42,355 nt of DNA from a virus. The notes beneath the pieces are model-generated. The model made no database searches. It was not told where the DNA came from and was given only the letters and a program-made list of their open reading frames with translations. Location of the stretch: IMG/VR virus record IMGVR_UViG_3300048833_000282, positions 1 through 42,355 of that record; one strand, 5' to 3'. Positions 23,001-30,946 of the stretch are shown here, piece after piece. Within the stretch, counting starts at the first letter, position 1; every line of letters begins with the position of its first letter. The position numbers and the translations under genes are program-made.

Positions 23001-23683
23001 ACCCTGCTCTTCGCGTGCTGATCGGCTGCGAGCGGAGCGGCACTGTGCGCGACGCGTTCTTGAGGCGCGGGCATGACGCTTGGAGCTGCGATCTCGAGCC
23101 AGACATTCGGGGAAGCAATCGCCACATAAGGGGGGATATTCGAAAGCAGCTCGTTCGGGGCCTCTGGGATCTGTTGATCGTGCTGCATCCGCCCTGCACC
23201 CGTCTCTGCAAGTCGGGGCTTCGCTGGCTGCACACACCTCCGCCCGGCCGGACGCTCGAAGAGATGTTCCGGGAGCTGGATGAGGCCGCCGATCTTTTCA
23301 GCGCCTGTCTAAACGCGCCGATCAAGCGCAAAGCCATCGAGAACCCGCGCATGCACAAGCTCGCGCAGCAACGGATCCGGAATTATCGCCACCCCGATCA
23401 GATCGCGCAGCCCCACCAGTTCGGAGACCCCGAGTTCAAAGGGATCGGGCTTTGGCTGGAAGAATTGCCGCTGCTGGTCGAAACGGCGCCACTCGTCGTT
23501 CCCGAGCGGGGAACAGAGGAGTGGGTGGCTTGGTCGCGCGTGCATAGAGCATCCGGTTGGGGCGCCGCGGGCCGCCGCCGCGCCGAGGAGCGCTCGCGCT
23601 TTTTCCCGGGAATCGCCGACGCCATGGCGGATCAGTGGGGCGGCTGGGCAAACGACAACATCAACGCCGAGCTGGCCGCATGA
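22997..23683 (+). CDS. DNA cytosine methylase-like protein
   Basis: 228 aa. Rossmann start VLIGCERSGTVRDAFLRRGH, SCDLEPD, then the catalytic-type motif HPPCT (residues 64-68) followed by SGLRWLH, then ENPRMHKLA and QFGDPEFKGIGLWLEELP. This is the phage group usually annotated as cytosine-C5 methylase-like; it is shorter than Dcm and lacks an obvious target-recognition domain, so the activity is unproven. Could protect phage DNA or make a modified base. Confidence 0.65.
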   Translation: MNPALRVLIGCERSGTVRDAFLRRGHDAWSCDLEPDIRGSNRHIRGDIRKQLVRGLWDLLIVLHPPCTRLCKSGLRWLHTPPPGRTLEEMFRELDEAADLFSACLNAPIKRKAIENPRMHKLAQQRIRNYRHPDQIAQPHQFGDPEFKGIGLWLEELPLLVETAPLVVPERGTEEWVAWSRVHRASGWGAAGRRRAEERSRFFPGIADAMADQWGGWANDNINAELAA

Positions 23684-23916
23684 TCAGCGCGGGGCCTGAC
23701 GACTTCAAAACCTTCACCGGCACCTATCGCTTCGAGGGTTCGGAGTGGTCGATCGAGATCCGCGCGCGCAGCTGGGGCGAGGCGCAGGCCCGGCTGCGCT
23801 CGATCGGGCTGGGCCGGATCGATGGCGAGCTTGTCGCCCGCATCCCGGCCGGGCCCGGCGCCGGCTGGCTGGCGCGGCTGATCCGCGCCGTGCGCACCGC
23901 GTTTCGGCCGGCATGA
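23680..23916 (+). CDS. Small protein, unknown
   Basis: 78 aa. TYRFEGSEWSIEIRARSWGE then AQARLRSIGLGRIDGEL reads as a beta-alpha-beta unit, found in many small phage proteins. C-terminus basic (RLIRAVRTAFRP). No function assigned. Confidence 0.6.
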   Translation: MISAGPDDFKTFTGTYRFEGSEWSIEIRARSWGEAQARLRSIGLGRIDGELVARIPAGPGAGWLARLIRAVRTAFRPA

Positions 23917-24206
23917 CCAGCGCCGCCGTGAAAAACTGTCAACTGCGGCAGGCCGTGTGCCAGCAGGTTGACTCGCGCCACCCCTTCCCGCCAACCCTGA
24001 ATGCGGTGCTGAAAACACCTCAGACAGAACCGCTCGGAGCCGTTTCGGCTGCGGGTCGGGAGTGCGTGAATAAAAGACCTGCGCAAGCGGGGAATAAGCG
24101 CGCCCAACTGTCTGATGGGTTTTCAGCTCCCGGCTACGCGCGCGCCATTTCGGCGCGGCGTCTCCGGTGGAGGTCCAAAACCTGCAAAGATGGGTGCAAA
24201 GAAACT
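23917..24206. other. 290-bp segment of unusual composition
   Basis: Frame of the next gene is open through this stretch and begins with an ATG at 23913 that overlaps the previous stop, but the predicted residues are of poor protein-like composition and codon use differs from neighbours (many AAA, AAC, TGC). A small hairpin AGCCG-TTT-CGGCT lies at 24038-24050 and CTCC-GGT-GGAG near 24160. Either an N-terminal extension of the next gene or a regulatory or recently acquired segment. Confidence 0.4.
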
Positions 24207-24476
24207 ATGTCCGCTTTTCCACATCCTGTTTCCGATCTTCCTCAGCTGGCGTCTCTGGCGCCGGACAACAGCCTGCGCGAAGGGCGCATGGCCGATGTGC
24301 TGGGCTGGCTGGCGCGGGTAAGCGCAGAGCGCCCCGACCTGCCGGCCGGCGAAGGCTTCGCCGCCCTGATGGGCCTGCTGGAAGACGAGCAGCGCCGCAA
24401 CGACCTGCGCAAGGATCTGACCGAAGATCAGCGCGCGCAACTGGAAGCCGAGCTGCTGAAGCACGCGCCGGATTGA
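24207..24476 (+). CDS. Small helical protein before MuF
   Basis: 89 aa from ATG 24207; an extension to ATG 23913 (187 aa) cannot be excluded. Helical: MADVLGWLARVSAERPDLPA, then FAALMGLLEDEQRRNDLRKD and DQRAQLEAELLKH. Acidic and soluble. Neither start has a strong ribosome-binding site. Unknown function, possibly linked to the MuF gene 10 bp downstream (for example as a chaperone or immunity partner), which is speculation. Confidence 0.5.
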   Translation: MSAFPHPVSDLPQLASLAPDNSLREGRMADVLGWLARVSAERPDLPAGEGFAALMGLLEDEQRRNDLRKDLTEDQRAQLEAELLKHAPD

Positions 24477-24486
24477 AAGAGACGAA

Positions 24487-25812
24487 GTGGCCGACGAACC
24501 TTCCACTACCATCCGCCAGCAGCTGAACCTGCCGCCAGAGGAGATGCTGCGGTATCTCCGCGCGAAGGACTATCAGCTGACGGTGGACTGGGCGGAGGCC
24601 TGGCACGACGATCATGTCCGCGCCTTCACGGTCGCCAAGGTGGCGCAATATGATCTGCTGGAGACGATCCGCGCCTCGATCGACGATGCCTGGGCGAGCG
24701 GCAAGACTGTCGATCAATGGCAGGACGAGCTTATCCCCCAGTTGCAGAAGAAGGGCTGGTGGGGCCTGGTGGAAGACCGGCGGGTGACCGGCACGGATGA
24801 CGCGGTGTTCATCGGGCCGAAGCGGCTGGAGAATATCTTCGTCACCAACTTCCGCATGGCAGGCGCGGCGGCGGGATGGAAGCGCATTCAGGCTGCCAAG
24901 AAGCTGCTGCCGTTCCTGCTCTACAAAACCAAGGGCGACGAGCATGTCCGCCACAGCCATGTGTTGCTCAACAACATCCTGCTGCCCGTCGACCACCCGT
25001 TCTGGCTGGTCTATTTCCCGCCGAACGACTGGGGTTGCCGCTGCGATTATGAGCAGCTGAACCAACGCATGCTCAACCGGCGCGGCCTGAAGGTGACGCC
25101 GGAATCCGAGCTGCCCGAGCGCGCGCCGCGCCTGTTCTGGCGGCCGGGGATTACCACGCCGGAGGTTGTGCCGGCGCTGGTTGGCCCCGGGTTCGGTTAC
25201 AACCCGGGCGTTGCTTATCTGAAATCCTTCGAGCCGCCCCGGCTGGATGCGCCGCTGCTGGGCCCCAGCCTGGCGATGCGCGGGCCGGATGGGCCGATCG
25301 CGCCGCTTCCCAGTCCGCCGCGCCGCCTCCCGGCCGAAACCCTGCTGCCTGCGGACATCAGCGACGAGGCCGCGGTCGCGCGCTTCGTGGATAGTTTCCG
25401 GCCGGTTTCGCAGTCAGTGGGCGACGAGCTGGTGTTCACCGATGCCACCGGCCATCCGGTGGTGGTCTCGCCGCGCTTCTTCCATCGGCCCGACGGCACC
25501 GGTAAGCTCAACTCAGAGCGGCGCGCCAACATCCTGTTGCTGGCAGAGGCCATTCGGGAGCCCGACGAGATCTGGCGCGTGTGGGAGAAGGTGTTCACCT
25601 CGCCCGAGCGAACCGCGTTCCGCTGGCGCCTTACCCGCCGATATGTTGCTCGGTTCGATATTGAAGGCGACACGCGCCAGGCTGTGGTTGCAGCGCAGGT
25701 TGGCAAGGATGGCTGGTATGGCGTGACCGCCTTCCCCGCCGCACCAAACTATGTCGAGAAAGAACGGGTGCGGGGCGGCGTGCTGGCCTGGCGGCGCGTG
25801 ACGGAGGAGTAG
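24487..25812 (+). CDS. MuF head protein with C-terminal nuclease-toxin-like domain
   Basis: 441 aa. The N-terminal 200 residues are a gpF/SPP1 gp7-type head morphogenesis domain (GWWGLVEDRRVTGTDDAVF ... the zinc-like HVRHSHVLLNN and WGCRCDYEQL). After a proline-rich linker (residues 255-290), residues about 305-430 look like a PBECR-type phage nuclease domain of the barnase/EndoU/colicin E5/RelE group: ELVFTDATGHPVVVSPRFF, REPDEIWRVWEKV, and the final GWYGVTAFP. MuF proteins with such toxins are packaged in virions. GTG start. Confidence 0.85.
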   Translation: MADEPSTTIRQQLNLPPEEMLRYLRAKDYQLTVDWAEAWHDDHVRAFTVAKVAQYDLLETIRASIDDAWASGKTVDQWQDELIPQLQKKGWWGLVEDRRVTGTDDAVFIGPKRLENIFVTNFRMAGAAAGWKRIQAAKKLLPFLLYKTKGDEHVRHSHVLLNNILLPVDHPFWLVYFPPNDWGCRCDYEQLNQRMLNRRGLKVTPESELPERAPRLFWRPGITTPEVVPALVGPGFGYNPGVAYLKSFEPPRLDAPLLGPSLAMRGPDGPIAPLPSPPRRLPAETLLPADISDEAAVARFVDSFRPVSQSVGDELVFTDATGHPVVVSPRFFHRPDGTGKLNSERRANILLLAEAIREPDEIWRVWEKVFTSPERTAFRWRLTRRYVARFDIEGDTRQAVVAAQVGKDGWYGVTAFPAAPNYVEKERVRGGVLAWRRVTEE

Positions 25813-25819
25813 AAGCAAG

Positions 25820-25851
25820 AGAGGGGCGCCCGGTTGCCCGAGCGCCCCTCT
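25820..25851 (+). terminator. Terminator hairpin after MuF
   Basis: Perfect 10-bp stem AGAGGGGCGC (25820-25829) with GCGCCCCTCT (25842-25851), extended by CGG/CCG inside. No U-run follows. It separates the lysis-terminase unit from the next promoter. Confidence 0.6.
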
Positions 25852-25955
25852 GTGCGATGCTGCCGGCCTTCATCCACCCCCGCAAGGATCAGCTCGGCTC
25901 TGGACGCGGCCAGTGCGGTTCTGTCTATATAGGCTGATCGGGGCCCGAGATCAAT

Positions 25956-26000
25956 TATGCTGCAATCCTGCAGCAAAGCACCTCTAGGCCGCCCCCTTAA
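25956..26000 (+). promoter_or_regulatory. Late promoter 2 with activator dyad
   Basis: Dyad TATGCTGCA (25956-25964), ATCC, TGCAGCAAA (25969-25977), differing from the first dyad by one arm base and one spacer base. A weak -10-like CCTTAA lies at 25995-26000 at the same distance from the dyad as in promoter 1. The GTG at 26010 is 54 bp from the dyad start, as in promoter 1. Probable Mor-family target driving head and tail genes. Confidence 0.7.
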
Positions 26001-26009
26001 ACAGGCTGG

Positions 26010-27089
26010 GTGCCAGCCGATCTCGAAACCCTTATCGCCTCAGTTGCCGCCTCCGTCGAGGTGGTTTCGGATGGCGCGCCCAAGCAGCGCATCCAGATCC
26101 TGCCGATGGGGTCGGGCGCGCTGAGAGATGGCCGCGGCGAGTTCCATGTCGCAGACAAGGCGGCTGCCGAAGCCGTCATCGCTGCCACCCGGGCGCACCA
26201 GGGCCGCACGCACCTGATGGTCGATTATGATCATCAGGCCGTCTACGGCGCGGTCGAGGGCGTGGGCGGGCAAGCGCCAGCCGCCGGCTGGATCGATCCA
26301 GCGACGCTGACCGCCGAGGCCGACGGCATCTATGGCGTGGCCGAGTGGACCGTTGCCGCGCAGGCAAAGCTGCAGGCCCGCGAGTACCGCTACATTTCCC
26401 CCTATTTCACGGTCCTGAAGACGACGCGCGCCGTGCGCCGGATCGTCAACGTCGGGCTCGTCAACAGGCCTGCGATCGAAGAGCTCGCCGCCGTTGCCTC
26501 GGAAGATTTGAAGCAGGCCGCCAATGGCGGCGACCAACCGGAGACTGAAATGGACCTCTCGAAAATCGCCGCCGCGGCGGGCCTTGCGGCCACTGCGACG
26601 GAGGGCGAGATCATCACGAAAGTGGTGGCTCTTGCCGGCACCGCGACTGCCCTGATCGCGGCGAACCAGAAGCTGGGCCTGGCGGCCGACGCCAGCGCCG
26701 AGGAACTGGTGGCAGCCGCCGCCAGGCCGGACCCCGAGAAGTATGTGCCTGCCAGCGAGGTCACCAGCCTGCAGGGCGAGGTGGCTCAGCTGAAGAAGGA
26801 TGCGCTCGAAACCAAGGTGGCGGCTTCCGTCGCTGATGCGCTGGAGAAGCGCAAGATCACGCCCGCGATGGAAAAGTGGGCGAAGGACACAGCCACCGAG
26901 AACTTCGCCAACTGGGAGAAGTATCTGGCCGGCGCCCCCGTCTTCGTGGCGGCAGGCGAGCAGTTCGCGCAGCTGAAGGACCCGCCCAAGCCTGAAGATC
27001 ACGGCCTCACCGCCGAGGAGCTGAAGGTCGCGGCTTCCATGAACCTGTCGGCGGAGGAATTTGCCGCCGCCAAGCCGAAGGGGGCCTGA
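26010..27089 (+). CDS. Head maturation protease (gp32/I-like) with scaffold part
   Basis: 359 aa, GTG start. N-terminal half (residues 20-170) matches Mu I protease: IQILPMGSGALRDGRGEF, the THLMVDYDHQAVYG block with the conserved histidine, AAGWIDPATLTAEADGIYG, and YRYISPYFTVLKTTRAVRRI. The C-terminal half is helical, alanine-rich and charged like a scaffold. As in Mu I and Z, a second protein may start at ATG 26550. Processes the prohead before packaging. Confidence 0.9.
   Translation: MPADLETLIASVAASVEVVSDGAPKQRIQILPMGSGALRDGRGEFHVADKAAAEAVIAATRAHQGRTHLMVDYDHQAVYGAVEGVGGQAPAAGWIDPATLTAEADGIYGVAEWTVAAQAKLQAREYRYISPYFTVLKTTRAVRRIVNVGLVNRPAIEELAAVASEDLKQAANGGDQPETEMDLSKIAAAAGLAATATEGEIITKVVALAGTATALIAANQKLGLAADASAEELVAAAARPDPEKYVPASEVTSLQGEVAQLKKDALETKVAASVADALEKRKITPAMEKWAKDTATENFANWEKYLAGAPVFVAAGEQFAQLKDPPKPEDHGLTAEELKVAASMNLSAEEFAAAKPKGA
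26550..27089 (+). CDS. Internal-start scaffold protein (Z-like)
   Basis: 179 aa, in frame with the protease, from ATG 26550 preceded by GGAGACTGAA. Residues start MDLSKIAAAAGLAATATEGE and contain a coiled-coil stretch (VTSLQGEVAQLKKDALETKV). Mu makes scaffold Z by the same internal initiation within I. The site fits, but use is inferred. Confidence 0.6.
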   Translation: MDLSKIAAAAGLAATATEGEIITKVVALAGTATALIAANQKLGLAADASAEELVAAAARPDPEKYVPASEVTSLQGEVAQLKKDALETKVAASVADALEKRKITPAMEKWAKDTATENFANWEKYLAGAPVFVAAGEQFAQLKDPPKPEDHGLTAEELKVAASMNLSAEEFAAAKPKGA

Positions 27090-27092
27090 GCC

Positions 27093-27503
27093 ATGGTAGC
27101 CATGACCAAGGACCGGGTGGTCCGCCTGCAGGCCGGCCAGGAGCGCAACGACCCTGTCGCTGCCAACGAAACCATCTACGCGGGCGCCATGGTGTTCCTG
27201 GATGCCGCGGGCAACGCGGTGCGCGGCAAGACGGCCCTTGGCCTGAAGGCGCGCGGGTTCGCCGTCTCGCAAGTGATCAACGGCGCCGTGGCCGGCGAGA
27301 AGCGTGTGCGCAGCCAGCCTCAGGAGGGCCGCGTCGCCAACTCGGCCGCGGCAGACGCCATCACCCGGGCTGACATCGGCGCCGTTTGCTACGTCGTCGA
27401 CGATCAGACCGTCGCCAAAACCAATGGCGGCGCCACGCGCTCCGCCGCGGGCACGATCGTCGACGTCGACAGCGGCGGCGTCACCATCAAGCTCGGCCTG
27501 TAA
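27093..27503 (+). CDS. Capsid decoration/cement-like protein
   Basis: 136 aa. Beta-rich with the DUF2190-like pattern: ANETIYAGAMVFLDAAGNAV, GFAVSQVINGA, then IGAVCYVVDDQTVAKTNGG and GTIVDVDSGGVTIKL. Located between protease and capsid, where Mu-like phages place a small decoration protein. A second ATG at 27102 is possible. Confidence 0.75.
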   Translation: MVAMTKDRVVRLQAGQERNDPVAANETIYAGAMVFLDAAGNAVRGKTALGLKARGFAVSQVINGAVAGEKRVRSQPQEGRVANSAAADAITRADIGAVCYVVDDQTVAKTNGGATRSAAGTIVDVDSGGVTIKLGL

Positions 27504-27514
27504 CGGAGACTGAC

Positions 27515-28405
27515 ATGATCAACACCGCAAAGCTGCTGGCCGCAACGACCGGCTTCAAGGCGACCTTCCAGAAGCACCAGGCCGCGACCGAGACCCAGTG
27601 GCAAGGCATTGCGATGGAGCTGCCCTCGACCACGTTCGAGGAGGAATATGGCTGGCTGAAGGAAAGCGCTGGCATCCGCGAGTGGATTGGCGACCGCCAG
27701 ATCCTGCAACTGGAAGCCGAGGGCTACAAGATCCGCAACCGGGACTTTGAAAAGACCCTGGGCGTGGACCGCAACATCATCAAGGATGACCGCCTTGGCC
27801 TGATGACCCCTCGCCTGATGACGATGGGCGAGGATGCCGGGCGATTCCCTGACGAGCTGGTGTTCGACACCATGAACCGGGGCTTCGACACCAAGTGTTT
27901 CGATGGCCAGTTCTTCTTCGACACCGATCATCCGGTGCAGGTGGATGAACTGACCACGTCGACCGCCAGCAACTTTGGCGGCGGCGTTGCCTCCTCGGCC
28001 TGGTTCCTGGTGGACAACAGCCGGCAGCTGAAGCCGATCATCCTGCAGAAGCGCCAGGGCTTCGAGTTCACTGCGCTGGATGACCCGACGGACGTGAACG
28101 TCTTCATGAAGAAGACCTTCATGTACGGCATCGATGGCCGGTTCGGTGCCGGCTATGGCTTCTGGCAGACGATCTACGCCAGCCGACAGCCGCTGAACGC
28201 CGCCAACTTTGAGGCGGCGCTGACCGCGATGACGACGATGCGTGGCGACTATGGCCGCCGTCTGAACCTGAAGCCGACGGACATCTGGTACCCGCCCGAG
28301 CTGGAAAGCAACGCGCGCGATGTGCTGAAGGTGGCGCAGCACGCCGGCACCAACAACAAGTGGCTGGACCGCGTTCAGCTGAAGCCCTGTGGGTGGCTGA
28401 ACTGA
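27515..28405 (+). CDS. Major capsid protein (gpT-like)
   Basis: 296 aa (Mu T 305). FKATFQKHQAATETQWQGIA, then ELPSTTFEEEYGWLKESAGI, REWIGDRQI, and the later EGYKIRNRDFEKTLGVDR and GAGYGFWQTIYASRQPLN are the characteristic Mu T/HK97-fold stretches. Forms the icosahedral shell. CGGAGA precedes the ATG. Stop overlaps the next start (TGATG). Confidence 0.95.
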   Translation: MINTAKLLAATTGFKATFQKHQAATETQWQGIAMELPSTTFEEEYGWLKESAGIREWIGDRQILQLEAEGYKIRNRDFEKTLGVDRNIIKDDRLGLMTPRLMTMGEDAGRFPDELVFDTMNRGFDTKCFDGQFFFDTDHPVQVDELTTSTASNFGGGVASSAWFLVDNSRQLKPIILQKRQGFEFTALDDPTDVNVFMKKTFMYGIDGRFGAGYGFWQTIYASRQPLNAANFEAALTAMTTMRGDYGRRLNLKPTDIWYPPELESNARDVLKVAQHAGTNNKWLDRVQLKPCGWLN

Positions 28406-29271
28406 TGGCCGCCCGGGCCCCCGCCGCCGCGTCCACACGCGGCAGCAAGGCGCTGAAGACAGGGCAGGCGGAAACGCCTGCCCCTCTTCAGGCCGCAACC
28501 GATAACCCCGAGCAGAAGGGGGCTGCATCTGCTGCCCCCGCAACGCCACCCCCGGCCGCGCCCCCAGTGGATCAGTCCACGGGCGCGGCCGGGGTCAAGG
28601 CTCCGGAGGGTTCCACCGATACCAGCGAGCTGGCCGCAAGCGCGACGGAGGCCTTGGCCGCCGTCGATGGCACGGCCGGCGCCCCCGCCGCTCTTCCTTC
28701 GGGCGCGGCGGCGGGGGTTCAATACGATACGGCAGAGGTGGCAGTTGAAGCAGCCATCCGCGACGCTCTCACCAACGGCGAGGCGCCCGAGCCAACGGCC
28801 GAAGATGTTGAGAAGCTGGTGCGCGCAATGAAGGCCATCGGCGACGGCGTTGAGGCCCTTCCGCCTCCAACCGCCATCGAATTCGCCGACCTCTCCGGCC
28901 AGGCGGCTGAAATCGATCGCGCGCCGGTCGCCACTGAATTGGCCCGCCGTCTTGCGGCTCTGGGGCCTTCGATCGAGGACGCAGAGCTTACAGCCGATGG
29001 TGAGAGGCTGGCGTTTGAGATCTTCGATGCGGCCACGGGCCGTGGCGTTTGGGATGATGTCGGCTTCCGATTGTTCGGGGGGGCCTGCGCACGGGCGGTG
29101 CAAGTTGCCATTCTTATGCGCGTCTTTCCGGGCGACAACCTGTGGCGCGGCGGGCGCTACTTCACGGTAGGCGAAACCCAGACGTTCGCGCCTACGGACC
29201 TGACGCCCCAGCAGCTGCTGAACCTGCTGAACGAGCGGCGCTTCAATCTGGAATGGATCGAAGCGGAATGA
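28405..29271 (+). CDS. Gp35-like head protein with low-complexity N-terminus
   Basis: 288 aa. Residues 1-110 are a low-complexity Ala/Pro/Glu-rich region; 115-155 helical (EVAVEAAIRDALTNGEAPEP); the C-terminal 50 residues (GRYFTVGETQTFAPTDLTPQ and QLLNLLNERRFNLEW) match the short Mu/FluMu gp35 (HI1506-like) protein. So a gp35 domain seems fused behind a long variable section. ATG 28405 chosen because it overlaps the capsid stop. Confidence 0.7.
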   Translation: MAARAPAAASTRGSKALKTGQAETPAPLQAATDNPEQKGAASAAPATPPPAAPPVDQSTGAAGVKAPEGSTDTSELAASATEALAAVDGTAGAPAALPSGAAAGVQYDTAEVAVEAAIRDALTNGEAPEPTAEDVEKLVRAMKAIGDGVEALPPPTAIEFADLSGQAAEIDRAPVATELARRLAALGPSIEDAELTADGERLAFEIFDAATGRGVWDDVGFRLFGGACARAVQVAILMRVFPGDNLWRGGRYFTVGETQTFAPTDLTPQQLLNLLNERRFNLEWIEAE

Positions 29272-30008
29272 GCCTGACCCCCGTCCTGAAAGACCCGGCC
29301 GGCCGGGCGCATCTGCGCTTCGTGTTTGCCCTGGTTGGCGGCGTGCCGATCGGCGCGATCAGCTCCGTCTCCATCACGCCGCGCGGTCGCGTGGCAGAGG
29401 TGGCGCCGCTGATCGTGGCCGCCCAGCACGCCGGCACCGACTATGCGATGGTCAGCCTGGACGGGGGAACGGACGGCGAGCTCTATCTGGTGGAATGCCT
29501 CGTGTCGGATGGGGCCGGCGGCCAGATCGAGCAGCGCCAGGAGCTGCTGTGCATCGATCTTTCGTGGCGCGTGCCGAGCCAGGCACAGCCCACCTACATG
29601 GATATCGCGGGTTTCGTCGCGCGCGCCGGCCTCGACCTCTGCATTGAGCTGACGGACGAGGACGGCCGTGGCGCGATCGTGGGGCAGACGCTGGAAGCGG
29701 CGCTGCTGGACGCGCAGTCGGAAGCGGATTCCTACATCGCCGCGCGGTACCAGTTGCCGCTGGCGCTGCCGGCGCCGGCGCCGCTGCCCACGCTGATCTA
29801 TGATCGCGCGCTCGCACGGCTTTACAAGCACGGGGCGCCGGAAAGCGTCGTGAAGCGGTCGGACGAGGCGCTCCGCCGCCTCCGCGAGCTGGGCGAGGGC
29901 AAGGCCCAGCTGGCGGTTCCCGTGGCGCCCGCCACCTCGGCGCCGGAGCCGGTGCTGTTCCGCCCGGGCGCCAATGTGTTTTCCCGCGAGAGCCTGAGGG
30001 ACCTGTAA
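29268..30008 (+). CDS. Head-tail connector, gp36-like (DUF1320), with N-terminal beta domain
   Basis: 246 aa. The C-terminal 130 residues carry the gp36 features TYMDIAGFVARAGLDLCIEL, EAALLDAQSEADSYIAARYQ and LARLYKHGAPESVVKR. The first 105 residues (LRFVFALVGGVPIGAISSVS ... GTDYAMVSLDGGTDGEL) are an extra beta domain not present in Mu gp36 (about 140 aa). Works in joining the head to the tail. Confidence 0.8.
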   Translation: MSLTPVLKDPAGRAHLRFVFALVGGVPIGAISSVSITPRGRVAEVAPLIVAAQHAGTDYAMVSLDGGTDGELYLVECLVSDGAGGQIEQRQELLCIDLSWRVPSQAQPTYMDIAGFVARAGLDLCIELTDEDGRGAIVGQTLEAALLDAQSEADSYIAARYQLPLALPAPAPLPTLIYDRALARLYKHGAPESVVKRSDEALRRLRELGEGKAQLAVPVAPATSAPEPVLFRPGANVFSRESLRDL

Positions 30009-30009
30009 G

Positions 30010-30507
30010 GTGGACACGGTCTTCACCTTCACCGACGAGCTGACGGCCGGCCTCGAGCGCGGCGCGGCGGCGCATGTGGATTTCACGCCGGCTATGGCGG
30101 CGATCTCGGCCGTCATGCGCAACGCCATGCGCAGCCGCTTCGAGCTCGAGGAAGACCCGGACGGCCTCCCTTGGCTGCCATCTCAGCGCAAGCTGAAGGA
30201 AGGCGGAAAGACACTGCAGATCCGCGGCGAGCGCGGCGGCCTGCTGGGCAACCTGCTGGGCAACGCCGGCTATGATGCGTTCTCCTCATGGATCGGCACG
30301 AACCTGCCGTACGCCGGCATCCACCAGCTCGGCGGCACAATCCGCCCGAAGGTGGGCGGCGGCAAGAAGGCGCTGAAGACGCCGTTCGGCCCGCGCGCCA
30401 GCGTGAACGTGCCTGCCCGACCCTTCGCCGGCTTCGGCAGCGAAGAGCAGGAAGAGATCCCCGAGATCCTTGGCGACTACATCGCCAGCGCTTTCGAGGG
30501 CCGATGA
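30010..30507 (+). CDS. Virion morphogenesis protein (gpG-like tail completion)
   Basis: 165 aa, GTG start with AAGG upstream. Matches the Mu G/P2 S group: MAAISAVMRNAMRSRFELEE, WLPSQRKLKEGGKTLQIRGE, YAGIHQLGGTIRPK, then VPARPFAGFG and a C-terminal EILGDYI helix. Needed to complete the tail or head-tail joint. Confidence 0.88.
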   Translation: MDTVFTFTDELTAGLERGAAAHVDFTPAMAAISAVMRNAMRSRFELEEDPDGLPWLPSQRKLKEGGKTLQIRGERGGLLGNLLGNAGYDAFSSWIGTNLPYAGIHQLGGTIRPKVGGGKKALKTPFGPRASVNVPARPFAGFGSEEQEEIPEILGDYIASAFEGR

Positions 30508-30935
30508 TGGAAACGGAATCGATCCGCGCCCTACTGGATGGATTGCCCTTCAAGACTTGGGGGGAAATCGACGAGCTCAACGAGATCGTCGACAAGCCCA
30601 ACGTCGCGCTGCCCGGCCTCTACATCGTGGACGATGCAGAGCAGGGATTGCCACCACCGGAAGGCAGCTACGTGCTGCACCAGGTGATCAACGCGACCGT
30701 CTCCATCGTGATCGTGATGAACGCCCAGGCGGCGCAGAAGGGCGCAATCAAGGTTCGCCTGCGCGCACTTGGAAAGATGGTGACCGAAAGGCTGTTCGGC
30801 GCCCATCCTGACGGGTGGGATTCGGCGCTGACGTTCGGCGACATGCGCACCGTCCGTCTGAGCCCCGCGCTTATCGCCCGCGTGATCCGCTTCCGCGGCC
30901 GAACCCATCTCCGCAAAACTCAACAGACCCCCTGA
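30504..30935 (+). CDS. Tail terminator-like protein (gp37 family)
   Basis: 143 aa, ATGATG start overlapping the previous stop. IRALLDGLPFKTWGEIDEL, GLYIVDDAEQGLPPPEGSYV, then HQVINATVSIVIVMNAQAAQ and a closing MRTVRLSPALIARVIRF fit the gp37/minor tail terminator proteins of Mu-like siphophages. Caps the tail tube next to the head. Confidence 0.7.
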   Translation: MMETESIRALLDGLPFKTWGEIDELNEIVDKPNVALPGLYIVDDAEQGLPPPEGSYVLHQVINATVSIVIVMNAQAAQKGAIKVRLRALGKMVTERLFGAHPDGWDSALTFGDMRTVRLSPALIARVIRFRGRTHLRKTQQTP

Positions 30936-30946
30936 GGAGCCTTTAA

